Shown: positions 1-8,964 of the stretch, one piece after another
Layout: each line of letters starts with the position of its first letter
Numbering within the stretch: the first letter of the stretch is position 1
Assembly: GCA_035510455.1 (NCBI GenBank)
Contig: DATKHB010000023.1
Coordinates: forward strand, 1 to 64,000
DNA: 64,000 bases
Direction: 5' to 3'
From: DATKGL01 sp035510455
Lineage (GTDB): Bacteria > Patescibacteriota > Saccharimonadia > Saccharimonadales > UBA4665
Translations under genes and position numbers: made by a program
Notes under the pieces: generated by a model
The model's database searches: none
Seen by the model: the letters and a program-made list of their open reading frames with translations, nothing else
Told to the model about the DNA's origin: nothing

Positions 1-1554
1 AGCTTCAGTAATGTGACGAATATTGATAGGATCATGCCATCTCACGTTGGTTACTCGGACATGGTGGTCACGGGGTGCCCGGAACTCATGCCCGTGGTAA
101 ACCGGGTTGTCATCAATCTCAATCTTGCTAAATAGGGCTAGACAAAAGTGCCGCTTAATATCCTCGTTAGCTTTTACATACGCTTTACCTATATCTAAGC
201 CTTGAGCCAGCTCTAATGCCCGATCCCGCCTGGCATTTATGATAGCCAGTCGCTCTTCGGCTTCAGTAATGACAGCTTCCGCTTGCTCAATCTCCTTGGC
301 GATGCGTTTCTGCTCACTCTTCAGTAGACTATCTTGAATGACTTTATCGTAGTAGGCTTGCATGACGTTATCCCGCTCAGCCAGTAACCTATCGCGTCGA
401 CCAGTTTGCTGCTTGACATCAGTTTCAGCATAGCGCTGTTCGCTAGCCAGTTCTTTGCTGATCTCAGCAGTTAGTTTCTGCCGGTCACTATCGGAAAACT
501 TCAATTGCTTAATGGTATTTGTTACTGCTTCCTTGATTAGCGGCATTGGAATATAAACCTGTGGACAGCCGTTGTCTCGTTTATTCATGCAAAAGAAATA
601 TTCGTAGTTTTTGCGGTTCGGCTTTCTCGACAGCATATAACACATATGCCTCTGGCACTTACTGCATAACAACATCCTGGATAGGTACGGATAGTGCTTA
701 CGATGCCTATTCTCCCGTACGTAACGGCTAGCTCTCACAGCCTCACAGGCTGCAAAGACAGCGGGAGTTACTAACGGCTGATGATTACCCTTATACTCCA
801 CGCCACAGTAGGTGATATAGCCGAGATAGTAGCGATTAGTTAACATTTTATTCAGACCGCTATGGCTTATGGGCTCAACGCTAGAGCGAGCCCGCAATCT
901 ACTGCGTAAACCACGCTTGGATAGCTCCTTCACTAAACGCAGTTCGCTGTAATCACCGGTAGCGTAACGTTCAAATGCCCAACGAATTAATGGTGCTCGT
1001 ACGTTGTCCAGCCCCACAGTATGTATCTCCCGTCGGTTCGTCCGCTCAGTTACATTAGCGTAGCCAATTGGAGCCTGATATGGCGTGCCGCCTTGCTTAG
1101 CTTTCTCAGTAGCGCCTTTCAGAGCTTCAGCAGCCAGGTTGCGGCTGTAGAACTCAGCAATAGTGGCCATAATGCCGTGCAGTAGTCTACCAGAAGGTGT
1201 TTCGTCAATGTTCTCTGTAACTGAGACCAACTGCGCTCCGCCTTTCTGAATCGCCAAGCCAATGGTCACATCGTCATGCAGATTTCTAGCTAGACGATCG
1301 ATCTTATGGACAATGACATACTGGATGCCTTTTTTATCACACAGATCACTCAGCAATCGCTGTAGTTCTGGGCGGGCAGCAGATCTAGCTGACTCACCAC
1401 GGTCAGCATATTCCTTAATGACGGTTGCCCCGAGATCCTTGGCTTTTTTACGACAAGCCTCTCTTTGTGCCGGAATAGAGAATCCATCCCGATTAGTATT
1501 ACCTTTTGTTGCTTGATCGAGTGTTGACACTCGAAGATATATTGCTACTTTCAT
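1..1554 (-). CDS. Large serine recombinase (partial, runs off left edge)
   Basis: Site-specific recombinase of the large serine family, which cuts and rejoins DNA at attachment sites through a serine-DNA bond. Read on the minus strand from an ATG at 1554, the protein starts MKVAIYLRVSTLDQ, giving the resolvase motif Y-L-R-V-S with the catalytic serine at residue 10. A second catalytic patch, KIDRLARN, lies near residue 90. A Recombinase domain follows, then a zinc ribbon (CSKC ... CMNKRDNGC) and a charged coiled-coil-like stretch. The frame stays open for 518 codons and reaches position 1, so the C-terminus is missing. A strong ribosome-binding site (GGGAGGA) sits 6-7 nt before the ATG. It is transcribed away from the ParB-recombinase pair at 1825-4097, so it may belong to a different, neighbouring element. 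Confidence 0.92.
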   Translation of the reverse strand, partial: MKVAIYLRVSTLDQATKGNTNRDGFSIPAQREACRKKAKDLGATVIKEYADRGESARSAARPELQRLLSDLCDKKGIQYVIVHKIDRLARNLHDDVTIGLAIQKGGAQLVSVTENIDETPSGRLLHGIMATIAEFYSRNLAAEALKGATEKAKQGGTPYQAPIGYANVTERTNRREIHTVGLDNVRAPLIRWAFERYATGDYSELRLVKELSKRGLRSRLRARSSVEPISHSGLNKMLTNRYYLGYITYCGVEYKGNHQPLVTPAVFAACEAVRASRYVRENRHRKHYPYLSRMLLCSKCQRHMCYMLSRKPNRKNYEYFFCMNKRDNGCPQVYIPMPLIKEAVTNTIKQLKFSDSDRQKLTAEISKELASEQRYAETDVKQQTGRRDRLLAERDNVMQAYYDKVIQDSLLKSEQKRIAKEIEQAEAVITEAEERLAIINARRDRALELAQGLDIGKAYVKANEDIKRHFCLALFSKIEIDDNPVYHGHEFRAPRDHHVRVTNVRWHDPINIRHITEA

Positions 1555-1824
1555 AGCTGTTCCTCCCTTATTATGTTTGCCTAGTCATAATAGGGGGAAC
1601 AGATAGAGGGCATAACATCTCTAACTCTTAGGTTAAACGTGAGAGTTGATACTCTGTCCTAAAACTTCCTGCTGAACCTTTATGTAATAATGGATTAACT
1701 TGTAGATAAATAACTATCTGTTAATCGTTGTAATTGACACGGTAATGCTTATATACTAAAGTAACAGGAGAAATGTGGCAAAAGCCATATTATGCTGCTT
1801 CTATCTGGTGTTTAAGGAGAACGC

Positions 1825-2721
1825 GTGGATACAGAAATTATTAACTACACTCTGAAAGATTTGCCGATTGATAAGGTCGAGTGCGACATGCATCAACCGC
1901 GCGATAATCCGAGTAATCCAATCGCTCTTAAGAGCCTTAAAACTTCTGTAGCCAAACATGGCATTCAGCAACCAATCACTGTTACCGAAACTACTCCTGG
2001 ACGCTTTATTATCATTGATGGTCATCGCCGGTACTACTGCGCTAAGGAACTAAACTTTGAGGCTGTACCTTGTTTGATCTACCCGAACCTTAACCCAGGC
2101 GAATTTGAGGTTAGACGCTATGCCATGCAGAATCTTCGCCGACCGTGGAAACCACTTGAGCGAGCCGACTCGCTAAACCGCATGAAGGATAAGCTAGGTT
2201 GTACGTCAGCCCGTGAGTTAGCTCTACAAACTGGGCTTTCTGAATCTGCGACTGCTGACTACCTTCATTTGCGGGATCAGCAGTTGCATCTACTCAACAG
2301 ACTAGCTGATCGTGGCTTAAACGGCTCATTTCAGACTGAAATTGTCCGCTTGAAACCGCACTTACGGAAAGTTGCAGGGCTTGAGGTAGATGAAATCATC
2401 AACACTATTTTGGATCGTATCAACAACGATAAAGTTAGTGGGATAATCAAAAACTCCAAAGAGATACGAATTATTAAAAGTGCTTTTATTAGGATCGATC
2501 TATATGGTGACATTCTGGCGGTCTATTTACACGATCCAGAAATGCGAGTCAAGGAGCTTGAAGAGCAAACTCTACGCAATGGCTTTTCTTGGGATATGCA
2601 AAAAGGAGTAGCCACAATGGCAAGAAAACAAGCTAGTGGTGAACGTTTCACGGATAAAGAGAAAGATGTTGTCCGCCAAATCGTTAAACTTGGCCAAGAA
2701 ATACTAGGTGACGAGTCATGA
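1825..2721 (+). CDS. ParB-like DNA-binding protein coupled to a serine recombinase
   Basis: A 298-residue ParB/Spo0J-type protein. The N-terminal ParB domain (about residues 10-95) contains DGHRRYYCAKEL, matching the G-(E/H)-R-R box that in ParB proteins binds CTP and DNA. A helix-turn-helix-like stretch follows (SARELALQTGLSESATADY). The start is GTG at 1825, chosen for the purine-rich AAGGAGA 5 nt upstream. Its stop overlaps the ATG of the next gene by 4 nt (ATGA at 2718-2721), so the two are probably translated together. No ParA partner is nearby, so it may act in recombination or regulation of the element rather than in partition. That last point is inference. Confidence 0.85.
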   Translation: MDTEIINYTLKDLPIDKVECDMHQPRDNPSNPIALKSLKTSVAKHGIQQPITVTETTPGRFIIIDGHRRYYCAKELNFEAVPCLIYPNLNPGEFEVRRYAMQNLRRPWKPLERADSLNRMKDKLGCTSARELALQTGLSESATADYLHLRDQQLHLLNRLADRGLNGSFQTEIVRLKPHLRKVAGLEVDEIINTILDRINNDKVSGIIKNSKEIRIIKSAFIRIDLYGDILAVYLHDPEMRVKELEEQTLRNGFSWDMQKGVATMARKQASGERFTDKEKDVVRQIVKLGQEILGDES

Positions 2722-4097
2722 TCCATCTGTTTGACGAAGACAAACTAAAAGCTCTAGCCTACTACCGTCACTCAGCCGAAGATAAACAAGAAAACTCAGT
2801 AGAGAACCAGAAGGAGCAGGTTGAAAACTTTGCAGACAAAGAACATATCCAAATACTGGAACACTTTAGAGACGAAGGTATTAGTGGCTTGACTGCTAAT
2901 CGACCTGGCTTTCAAGAGATGTTTAGTAAATGGGTAACAAATCCTGACTCACCCAAAGTTGATTACATCTTGGTCTATGATGCTTCACGCTTTGGTCGAT
3001 TCCAAAAGATGTCTGAGGTTTGGCGACTACTTGGATTATGTGAAGAGCGGGGCATTAGATTAGCTAGCGTAACTCGTGGATTACCAAGAGATGAAACGAC
3101 GGTTATGGATAGCTTCATTATTACCTTAGACTTTGGTATGTCCGGTGAGTTTAGCAAGCTACTTAGCGACAAGGTTAGTTACGGAAGTACTAAAATTGCC
3201 CAACAAGGATTTTCGGCTGGCGGTTGTGCCCCTTATGGTTATGTTCGAGTATTGCTGGATGAGCAGAGACAACGCAAAGGCATACTTGAACCAGGCCAGC
3301 ATAAGGAGATATCTAACCAACGAGTTACCTTTGAACCAGCTACTAACGGCGAGGCCGAGATAGTTAACCGGATTTTCCATGAATTTGTTAATCTTAATCG
3401 TTATGCCGATGAGATCGCTAATAGTTTAAACGAAGATGGTGTACCAACCGCCAAAGATCGCCAGTGGAATAGCTCTGGGATTATTAAAATCCTAACCAAC
3501 GAAACCTACATGGGCACTCGTGTCTACAACAAGACTTGGGGGCGACTCAAACAAAAGAAACGAGCTGTGCCGAGCGAACAATGGGTACGCTGCCCAGATG
3601 CTCATGAAGCACTTGTAGATGCCGATACGTTTCATAAAGCTCAGGAAAGACTATTTTGGATGCGCCCACGAGCACGTAACCGTAGCACTTCGCAAATGCG
3701 ATCAGTTAAAGAGTATGTCTGGAAGTTTATTGACGAAACCAGTGTTAAACTAACAGATGATCAAAAGCTATATGTGAAACGCAGCTTACCTGTTGTGTTT
3801 GGGGCTAGTTATTCGGTCAATGGCTACCAACACAGTTGTTTCTATATACCGAATGAGTATCAACGCTATGATAAGCTGATTGCTTGCGAAGTTAGTCTGC
3901 GGTCAGACGGTGCCGAACTAGATAAGCTCTACAAAATTAACATCGACGATCTTGGATGGACAAATTATAAGATAGTTCGCGCAGAGGATGAACTACCGAC
4001 GTTATCATTTGATGAATTTCGAGCAGCCATAAGCGAGCTTGCTAGCAAGGTTGTTATCTCAAATGCTCCTTGGCTAATGTCAAAGACTACCGCGTAG
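2718..4097 (+). CDS. Large serine recombinase
   Basis: A 459-residue serine recombinase. The resolvase domain begins with YYRHSAEDKQENSVENQ, giving catalytic Ser19 and Arg17. The second arginine region is YDASRFGRFQKMSE. The Recombinase domain (about residues 165-300) includes APYGYVRVLL and the TYMGTRVYNK segment. Unlike the recombinases at 1-1554 and 21012-22373, no four-cysteine zinc ribbon is visible after it; the C-terminal third instead has only scattered cysteines and a novel-looking tail. It is translationally coupled to the ParB-like gene before it, with a 4 nt overlap. It is probably the integrase or invertase of part of this island. Confidence 0.9.
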   Translation: MIHLFDEDKLKALAYYRHSAEDKQENSVENQKEQVENFADKEHIQILEHFRDEGISGLTANRPGFQEMFSKWVTNPDSPKVDYILVYDASRFGRFQKMSEVWRLLGLCEERGIRLASVTRGLPRDETTVMDSFIITLDFGMSGEFSKLLSDKVSYGSTKIAQQGFSAGGCAPYGYVRVLLDEQRQRKGILEPGQHKEISNQRVTFEPATNGEAEIVNRIFHEFVNLNRYADEIANSLNEDGVPTAKDRQWNSSGIIKILTNETYMGTRVYNKTWGRLKQKKRAVPSEQWVRCPDAHEALVDADTFHKAQERLFWMRPRARNRSTSQMRSVKEYVWKFIDETSVKLTDDQKLYVKRSLPVVFGASYSVNGYQHSCFYIPNEYQRYDKLIACEVSLRSDGAELDKLYKINIDDLGWTNYKIVRAEDELPTLSFDEFRAAISELASKVVISNAPWLMSKTTA

Positions 4098-4122
4098 ACA
4101 ACAGATCCAGTTTAGAGATAGT

Positions 4123-7100
4123 CTATTCTTCCCTATACAACGCAGGATAATTGTCGGCTAGCTTCTTCAGCAGAGCCTTTGCTCGATCGGTGTCAATTTG
4201 CTTTAACTCGGCGTAAGCAACTTGGGGGCCTATTCCAGGATCAAATTTTACGGGGTAATCGAGCAAAATTTCTAAAGCATTAATATATCTTTCATCTCCA
4301 AGTGTTTGCCTCATTTGGGTGAGCATAGAAACGTTATAGTGATTAGGCCACCATTCTCCTTGTCTAAGAGCTTCTTCATTCTGTTTGAGATATTCTCTTT
4401 CTTTTTCAATGCACAGTTGCCATAGCTCTAAAGACTCTTCGGGTTTGTTCTCTAGGTAGTCGTTTGCGAAATAGTAAATATCACCAAAAGCGTGTCTGTT
4501 ATATGGTGTTGCAGCAATCAATTTCAAGTATTTATACGAAAGCTTGTATAGCTTCTCGAACTCATCACCTGAATTTTTCGGAAGCTGCCAGAACTGCCAA
4601 GCAATCATACCCCTAACGTTTGAGTCTCCCGTTTTGATAACTTCTTCTAGTAGCTCTTCGAATCGTTTGCTTTTATACTGATTCATCTTCTCATAAAGTT
4701 CATCCCCGAAAAGCCCTCGGAACGTCGGGTTTTTATATGAACTCTCACGAAACAGAGCATAGTAAATGAACAGAGGGTATAAATCGTCAATGTCATTTTC
4801 AAAAGGCACATTCTTAAAGATGTTTAACGCCTCCCATGCTTGATCTTCGGTCATAGTACGCATTGGCCCAAATACATGAGTCACGTACTTCATAATCACA
4901 TAGTACTTTTGGTTCTCCTTATCTCTCAACATTGAAAAGGCGATGGACTCTATCTTTTGTGCAAGCTCGATACTGACAAACCTCTCATTCTTATTCTTGG
5001 GCATGACTGTATGCCTGTTTTGAACCAGACCAGTTAGAGGAAAGGTCGATTGTACTCTGACATAAAAATTAGGATCTTTAGTCAGTTGTTCCACATAGCC
5101 TATAGTCTCTGGCAAGTATTTCCGGCCACCAATTGTCATGAATTTTGTAAGAGCCCAGGCACACCATCCCCTTACTGTGTTTATGCTGTTACTTTCTTCT
5201 CCTACTAAGATCTTTGCATGATAGTTAAATGTGCCTTCTGCGTCTTCAGGTTCATTTTGTAGACTTGGGCTCGGGTCATTAATAAATATGCGTATAAGTG
5301 CTAGGGCTTCATCATATAGCTTTGCTTCAGCAAGGTGTTCTGCAAACTGAACGATAAGTTCTCGAGCATAGTTATGTGAAAAGCGTTTTACAATTAACTT
5401 GATATCACCCTTGAGGTCTTTGAAGATAATTGGCGATAGATACTTATCGTAGGCTTTCTTAAGTAGCTCCTTGTCCTCTTTGCCCAGCTGCTCAAGCGCA
5501 TGGCTGATTGCCAGCTGTTGGTTTACAGTTAGTTTCTCTGATGACTTATAGATATCATTGAGAATTCCTATACCAATCTGGAAGTCTTTTACTATAATTT
5601 TGGCGATAGCTCCAGTGATATCATAAGCGTGGAACGTATCTAGCTCATTTTGGTAATCGTCAGTTTGGATATACGTTTTAAGTATTTCAATCCCAGTCAA
5701 AAACGTTTTAGAGTCTGGTGGGGTTTCTAGAAGTTTAAACATACTCTGGGATACAAAGAAGGTATGCCTAGTTTGCTGTTTACGGTACTCTGGGTCGTTA
5801 ACCCAAGCCTTAATAGTGTCGAGAGCACCTTCATGTCCGGTTATGGCAAGGTCGGAAGTAACTTGTTCAACGAAGACGCTGTTGGGTAACTTATATTTAT
5901 CGAGAAACACTTTAGTCAAAGCCCATTTTTTATCATCAGGCATAGCCATAGCTCTATAAAGCTCTTGGAATATCAACTCAAACTTAGAAGGTATACCTTT
6001 ACGCATAAGCATCTGGTCTTTTAATATGGCGAAAGCTTCAGCAGAGTGCGTGCCGTCTTTATACTCTCTAAGTAAAATTGGGATAGCCGTTCTACCTAAA
6101 AAGTCGGGTTTTTCTGCTGAAACATCTTTCTCTTTTCGCGCTATGCATTTATCTAAGACAAAGCTCCATGCCTCTTCGGGCTTATCATTGTAGTATGCGA
6201 GCAGAGAAGGCTTTAATGCCTGTACGATAAAGTGCCTATCGTTAATGGAGTAATGATTGCCAGATTGGCTAAATGTACCCCCTGCAAGCTCCCAGCCGGT
6301 AAATTTTCCACCATAGTACTTGGAGCTTCTATACTGCTCCACTAACATATCCACTATCTTTTTGAAGTTTTTAATAAAGTCTTTATGGATGTATTGATTA
6401 ATAATATTGAATATCTGGGGTGGAGTGTATATTGAGTGTTCGCCGTCATCTTCAATCAAATTGAAGTGCAGCTTTATAAAGCCTAAGATGGATTCCTCCA
6501 TCTCGACATTGTTGTCTGAGGCGTAAGTATTGAAAATATTGAGGAGTAACTCTGAGATAAGATGTTTCTCTTCTGTGCTATCTCTATGACCTTCCAGCTG
6601 AGTATAATCAGCATACTTATTGTTTAGATACTCTTCGCAAAATTTATAAGCTAAATCAACAAGATTTGGATACTGATCAAGAATTTTCTGAACAGTTCGT
6701 AGGGCAACTTCACTGTGCATCCTATCGGATGCTTTGTTAGTCAGCGAGAGCACTTGTTTGGTGAATAGCTCCACAATGTACTTAGCATTTTGTTCATTCT
6801 TAATATGTTTCTCAAAATTAAAAATTATTCTAGAGGCATATTGTCTATCTAATAAAGAAGCCCACAAGAAATCCCATTCCGATAATACTAAGCCGTCAAC
6901 CTCAAATATTGCATCGAGAACAATAAACATTTTTTGAGGCTGTCCAGTTAATACTGTAAGGTCACGCTTTAAAGCTGTAGTTCTTTTGTTTTTTATGTCA
7001 TCAAGCACTGTTTTAATTTGCGTCTCAATCTCAGTTTGTTCGGAGTCGTATACACCATTTTGTTGAATCTTTTGTTGTCTATAGTCATAGATAGCACTTG

Positions 7101-7683
7101 CTAGATCTTGCCGTGTAAAAGTTTCGCCCTTTGTAGACTTATCGTAAACTTGCTTAACCAAGACGGTGTTAACTAAGCCATCTATTTCGTTCTGAGGTAA
7201 CCAATATCCGATTTTTGAATAGAAGTAAGTCGAGGCTTCTTCGTAAAGGTATTCGCTATTCTTTGCAGTAAAAAATGAGGTCTTTGATAATAAGTGAATC
7301 TCTTGGTCGGAAAAGCCAAGTTTATGATACTCCTCAACAACCTGAGGGAATAACCCAATGTACGTCAGGTTTCTGGTGAGTTCTGGTTTTACCTCGGGAC
7401 AGACAATTAATATCTCATCATTTTTATTAAAGGATTCTTTTCTAGATATGATCTTTTCTAAGATAGTTTTAACATCAGATTTACCAAGAGGTGTTGCGTA
7501 GTTCTTAACTTCACATATTATTTTCTTGGAGATACCATAATTTAATGTAAAGTCCTCCCACTCTTTGTCTTCCAAGGTAATTGATTCGAATCCTGCCTCA
7601 TCAAGCTTAAGGAGAAACAGCAGCAACGCTGACCATGCTTGATAAGTCACACCTTTATAGTTATTCTGCCCCGACTTACTCAT
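4123..7683 (-). CDS. Large PD-(D/E)XK nuclease-domain protein with alpha-helical repeats (candidate defence effector)
   Basis: An 1186-residue protein. The first about 120 residues resemble the dsDNA endonuclease domain seen in Cap4-like and Avs-like defence proteins: a Y-Q motif (residues 14-15), Glu38, Asp44 in WEDFTL, and the catalytic E58-V-K60 in CEVKNY. The remaining about 1000 residues are rich in helices and look like HEAT or TPR-type repeats. I see no Walker A motif, so it is not a typical STAND ATPase such as Avs. Its ATG overlaps the stop of the upstream nuclease gene by 8 nt, so the two form a tight operon. A role in anti-phage defence is inferred from the domain and from its place in an island with a type III restriction system. 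The whole protein is not one I recognise. Confidence 0.72.
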   Translation of the reverse strand: MSKSGQNNYKGVTYQAWSALLLFLLKLDEAGFESITLEDKEWEDFTLNYGISKKIICEVKNYATPLGKSDVKTILEKIISRKESFNKNDEILIVCPEVKPELTRNLTYIGLFPQVVEEYHKLGFSDQEIHLLSKTSFFTAKNSEYLYEEASTYFYSKIGYWLPQNEIDGLVNTVLVKQVYDKSTKGETFTRQDLASAIYDYRQQKIQQNGVYDSEQTEIETQIKTVLDDIKNKRTTALKRDLTVLTGQPQKMFIVLDAIFEVDGLVLSEWDFLWASLLDRQYASRIIFNFEKHIKNEQNAKYIVELFTKQVLSLTNKASDRMHSEVALRTVQKILDQYPNLVDLAYKFCEEYLNNKYADYTQLEGHRDSTEEKHLISELLLNIFNTYASDNNVEMEESILGFIKLHFNLIEDDGEHSIYTPPQIFNIINQYIHKDFIKNFKKIVDMLVEQYRSSKYYGGKFTGWELAGGTFSQSGNHYSINDRHFIVQALKPSLLAYYNDKPEEAWSFVLDKCIARKEKDVSAEKPDFLGRTAIPILLREYKDGTHSAEAFAILKDQMLMRKGIPSKFELIFQELYRAMAMPDDKKWALTKVFLDKYKLPNSVFVEQVTSDLAITGHEGALDTIKAWVNDPEYRKQQTRHTFFVSQSMFKLLETPPDSKTFLTGIEILKTYIQTDDYQNELDTFHAYDITGAIAKIIVKDFQIGIGILNDIYKSSEKLTVNQQLAISHALEQLGKEDKELLKKAYDKYLSPIIFKDLKGDIKLIVKRFSHNYARELIVQFAEHLAEAKLYDEALALIRIFINDPSPSLQNEPEDAEGTFNYHAKILVGEESNSINTVRGWCAWALTKFMTIGGRKYLPETIGYVEQLTKDPNFYVRVQSTFPLTGLVQNRHTVMPKNKNERFVSIELAQKIESIAFSMLRDKENQKYYVIMKYVTHVFGPMRTMTEDQAWEALNIFKNVPFENDIDDLYPLFIYYALFRESSYKNPTFRGLFGDELYEKMNQYKSKRFEELLEEVIKTGDSNVRGMIAWQFWQLPKNSGDEFEKLYKLSYKYLKLIAATPYNRHAFGDIYYFANDYLENKPEESLELWQLCIEKEREYLKQNEEALRQGEWWPNHYNVSMLTQMRQTLGDERYINALEILLDYPVKFDPGIGPQVAYAELKQIDTDRAKALLKKLADNYPALYREE

Positions 7684-8566
7684 CTTCTCCTCCTATGGTG
7701 GATCCTTCTGGTGGGTTGATATCAACGGCAGTCGGTTTTGTTACGGTCTGTCCTTCAAACGACGCTAACCTATCTTCAACATCTTTTCGACTCTCATCCA
7801 ACGTACCGCCAATTCCTGCAGTAATTTCTGTCGTAGGCAAGCTATAACGTGCGAAAAACGAAATTATCAACCGCCTAAACTCATCGTATAAACTAACATT
7901 ACTACCTGCATTTGCATGAACCGTATAAACCAGTTCCCGAAGAAGTGTTTCTTCAGGAAATACACTAGCATTAGGACTATCTATACCTAAATTTTCTGCC
8001 AAGCTTCTAATTTGAGCTATGACTATTTGTTCAATAGGCGAAAATCTTTCTCCGTGAGCAATTTTATTGTCTTCTCCACAAACAACACCAATCTGTTTTA
8101 AACGATTGTGAAGCTCTGTGTTGTCAGTACATAAGACAGCAGGCATTCGCGCTGCGAATAAAGCTATTGCCTCTGGGGATTCGGGTGCCCCAAGAGTATG
8201 TGACTTAAGATAAAGTAATTTTGCGTAATAATTTGCTATTTGAGCCCGGAATTCGGGACTTATTAGTAATATTGCTTGACCAGTTTCCGATATGTAACCA
8301 TCTTTTTTAGCTTGAATTAGATCTACGAATGCCTCCGCTATTAGAGTGTTCTGATCCTTAAAAGCATCACCAGTCTTTACCTCATAATTATCTTCGTCAC
8401 GATCATTTTTAATAATACGGATGTCAAATGATTTATGCCCTGATGAATCGTATTCATAGTCAACAAAAATTGCCAATATATCATGCTCTAGGTAGTGCTT
8501 TATAAATAAGTGCACTGCGTAAATATCTTGATAAAAATAGCCGACTCTGGTGCTTCGTATGGACAT
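7676..8566 (-). CDS. Small PD-(D/E)XK nuclease-domain protein, first gene of the two-gene nuclease operon
   Basis: A 296-residue protein with another Cap4/DUF4297-like nuclease domain at the N-terminus: R-x-G-Y-F-Y-Q (residues 7-13), an acidic VDYEY stretch (about 35-39), SFDI (46-49) and YEVKTG with E62-x-K64. The C-terminal half has no motif I can name; a proline/glycine-rich acidic tail ends it. It is transcribed first, and the next nuclease gene begins inside its stop (7676-7683). Two different nuclease-fold proteins in one operon suggest a heteromeric complex, with one possibly acting as sensor or regulator. This is inference. Confidence 0.68.
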   Translation of the reverse strand: MSIRSTRVGYFYQDIYAVHLFIKHYLEHDILAIFVDYEYDSSGHKSFDIRIIKNDRDEDNYEVKTGDAFKDQNTLIAEAFVDLIQAKKDGYISETGQAILLISPEFRAQIANYYAKLLYLKSHTLGAPESPEAIALFAARMPAVLCTDNTELHNRLKQIGVVCGEDNKIAHGERFSPIEQIVIAQIRSLAENLGIDSPNASVFPEETLLRELVYTVHANAGSNVSLYDEFRRLIISFFARYSLPTTEITAGIGGTLDESRKDVEDRLASFEGQTVTKPTAVDINPPEGSTIGGEDE

Positions 8567-8649
8567 TTAAAGCCTCTCAGAAACCATTGTCGGCGTTACG
8601 TAATTCATATAAACATTATACTTCCGAGGGCGGTATAATAGGCCATAAC

Positions 8650-8934
8650 TTGACAGAACCACAAGCACTTCACATACTATAAATAGGCTCAGTGAAGGAG
8701 CGTTAACAATTTAGTCAGTTGTCTCACTTGATAACAAAGGGCACTAGCTCGTTATAGGTAAGCAACTAATAAATTAGTGTTTTATTCTCACCCAAAGAGA
8801 GATAGTAGGCCTACTAGGGTCAATTGGACTAAGGGCATAACTTTAAGTTAGCTATCTATCCAAGGGCAAGATCAATTTAAGATTAGAGAATACTATGCTT
8901 GCTATTAGTTTGTTTACTTATAGCGAGCTTTTTT
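8650..8934 (+). promoter_or_regulatory. Promoter, long untranslated leader and terminator before the ParB-methyltransferase gene
   Basis: The 398-base gap 8567-8964 has no convincing ORF. It holds a TTGACA box at 8650-8655 with a TACTAT-like -10 at 8675-8680 (19 nt spacer, so imperfect). A 12-base perfect palindrome AGTAGGCCTACT lies at 8804-8815, a small ACTAAT/ATTAGT hairpin near 8765-8778, and three AAGGGCA repeats (8737, 8831, 8862). A Rho-independent terminator follows: stem 8897-8905 with 8920-8928, then six T at 8929-8934. A terminator 30 nt before an ATG, on the coding strand, suggests an attenuated leader or a stand-alone RNA of about 240 nt. It does not resemble the two paired RNAs at 12266 and 20918. 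Confidence 0.4.
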
Positions 8935-8964
8935 AATCCATAGACTTAAATAAGGAGACTAACT

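Noticed and set aside
1734..1757. Promoter TTGACA ... TATACT before the ParB-like gene
   Set aside because: The spacer is only 12 bases, which is too short for a normal sigma70-type promoter.
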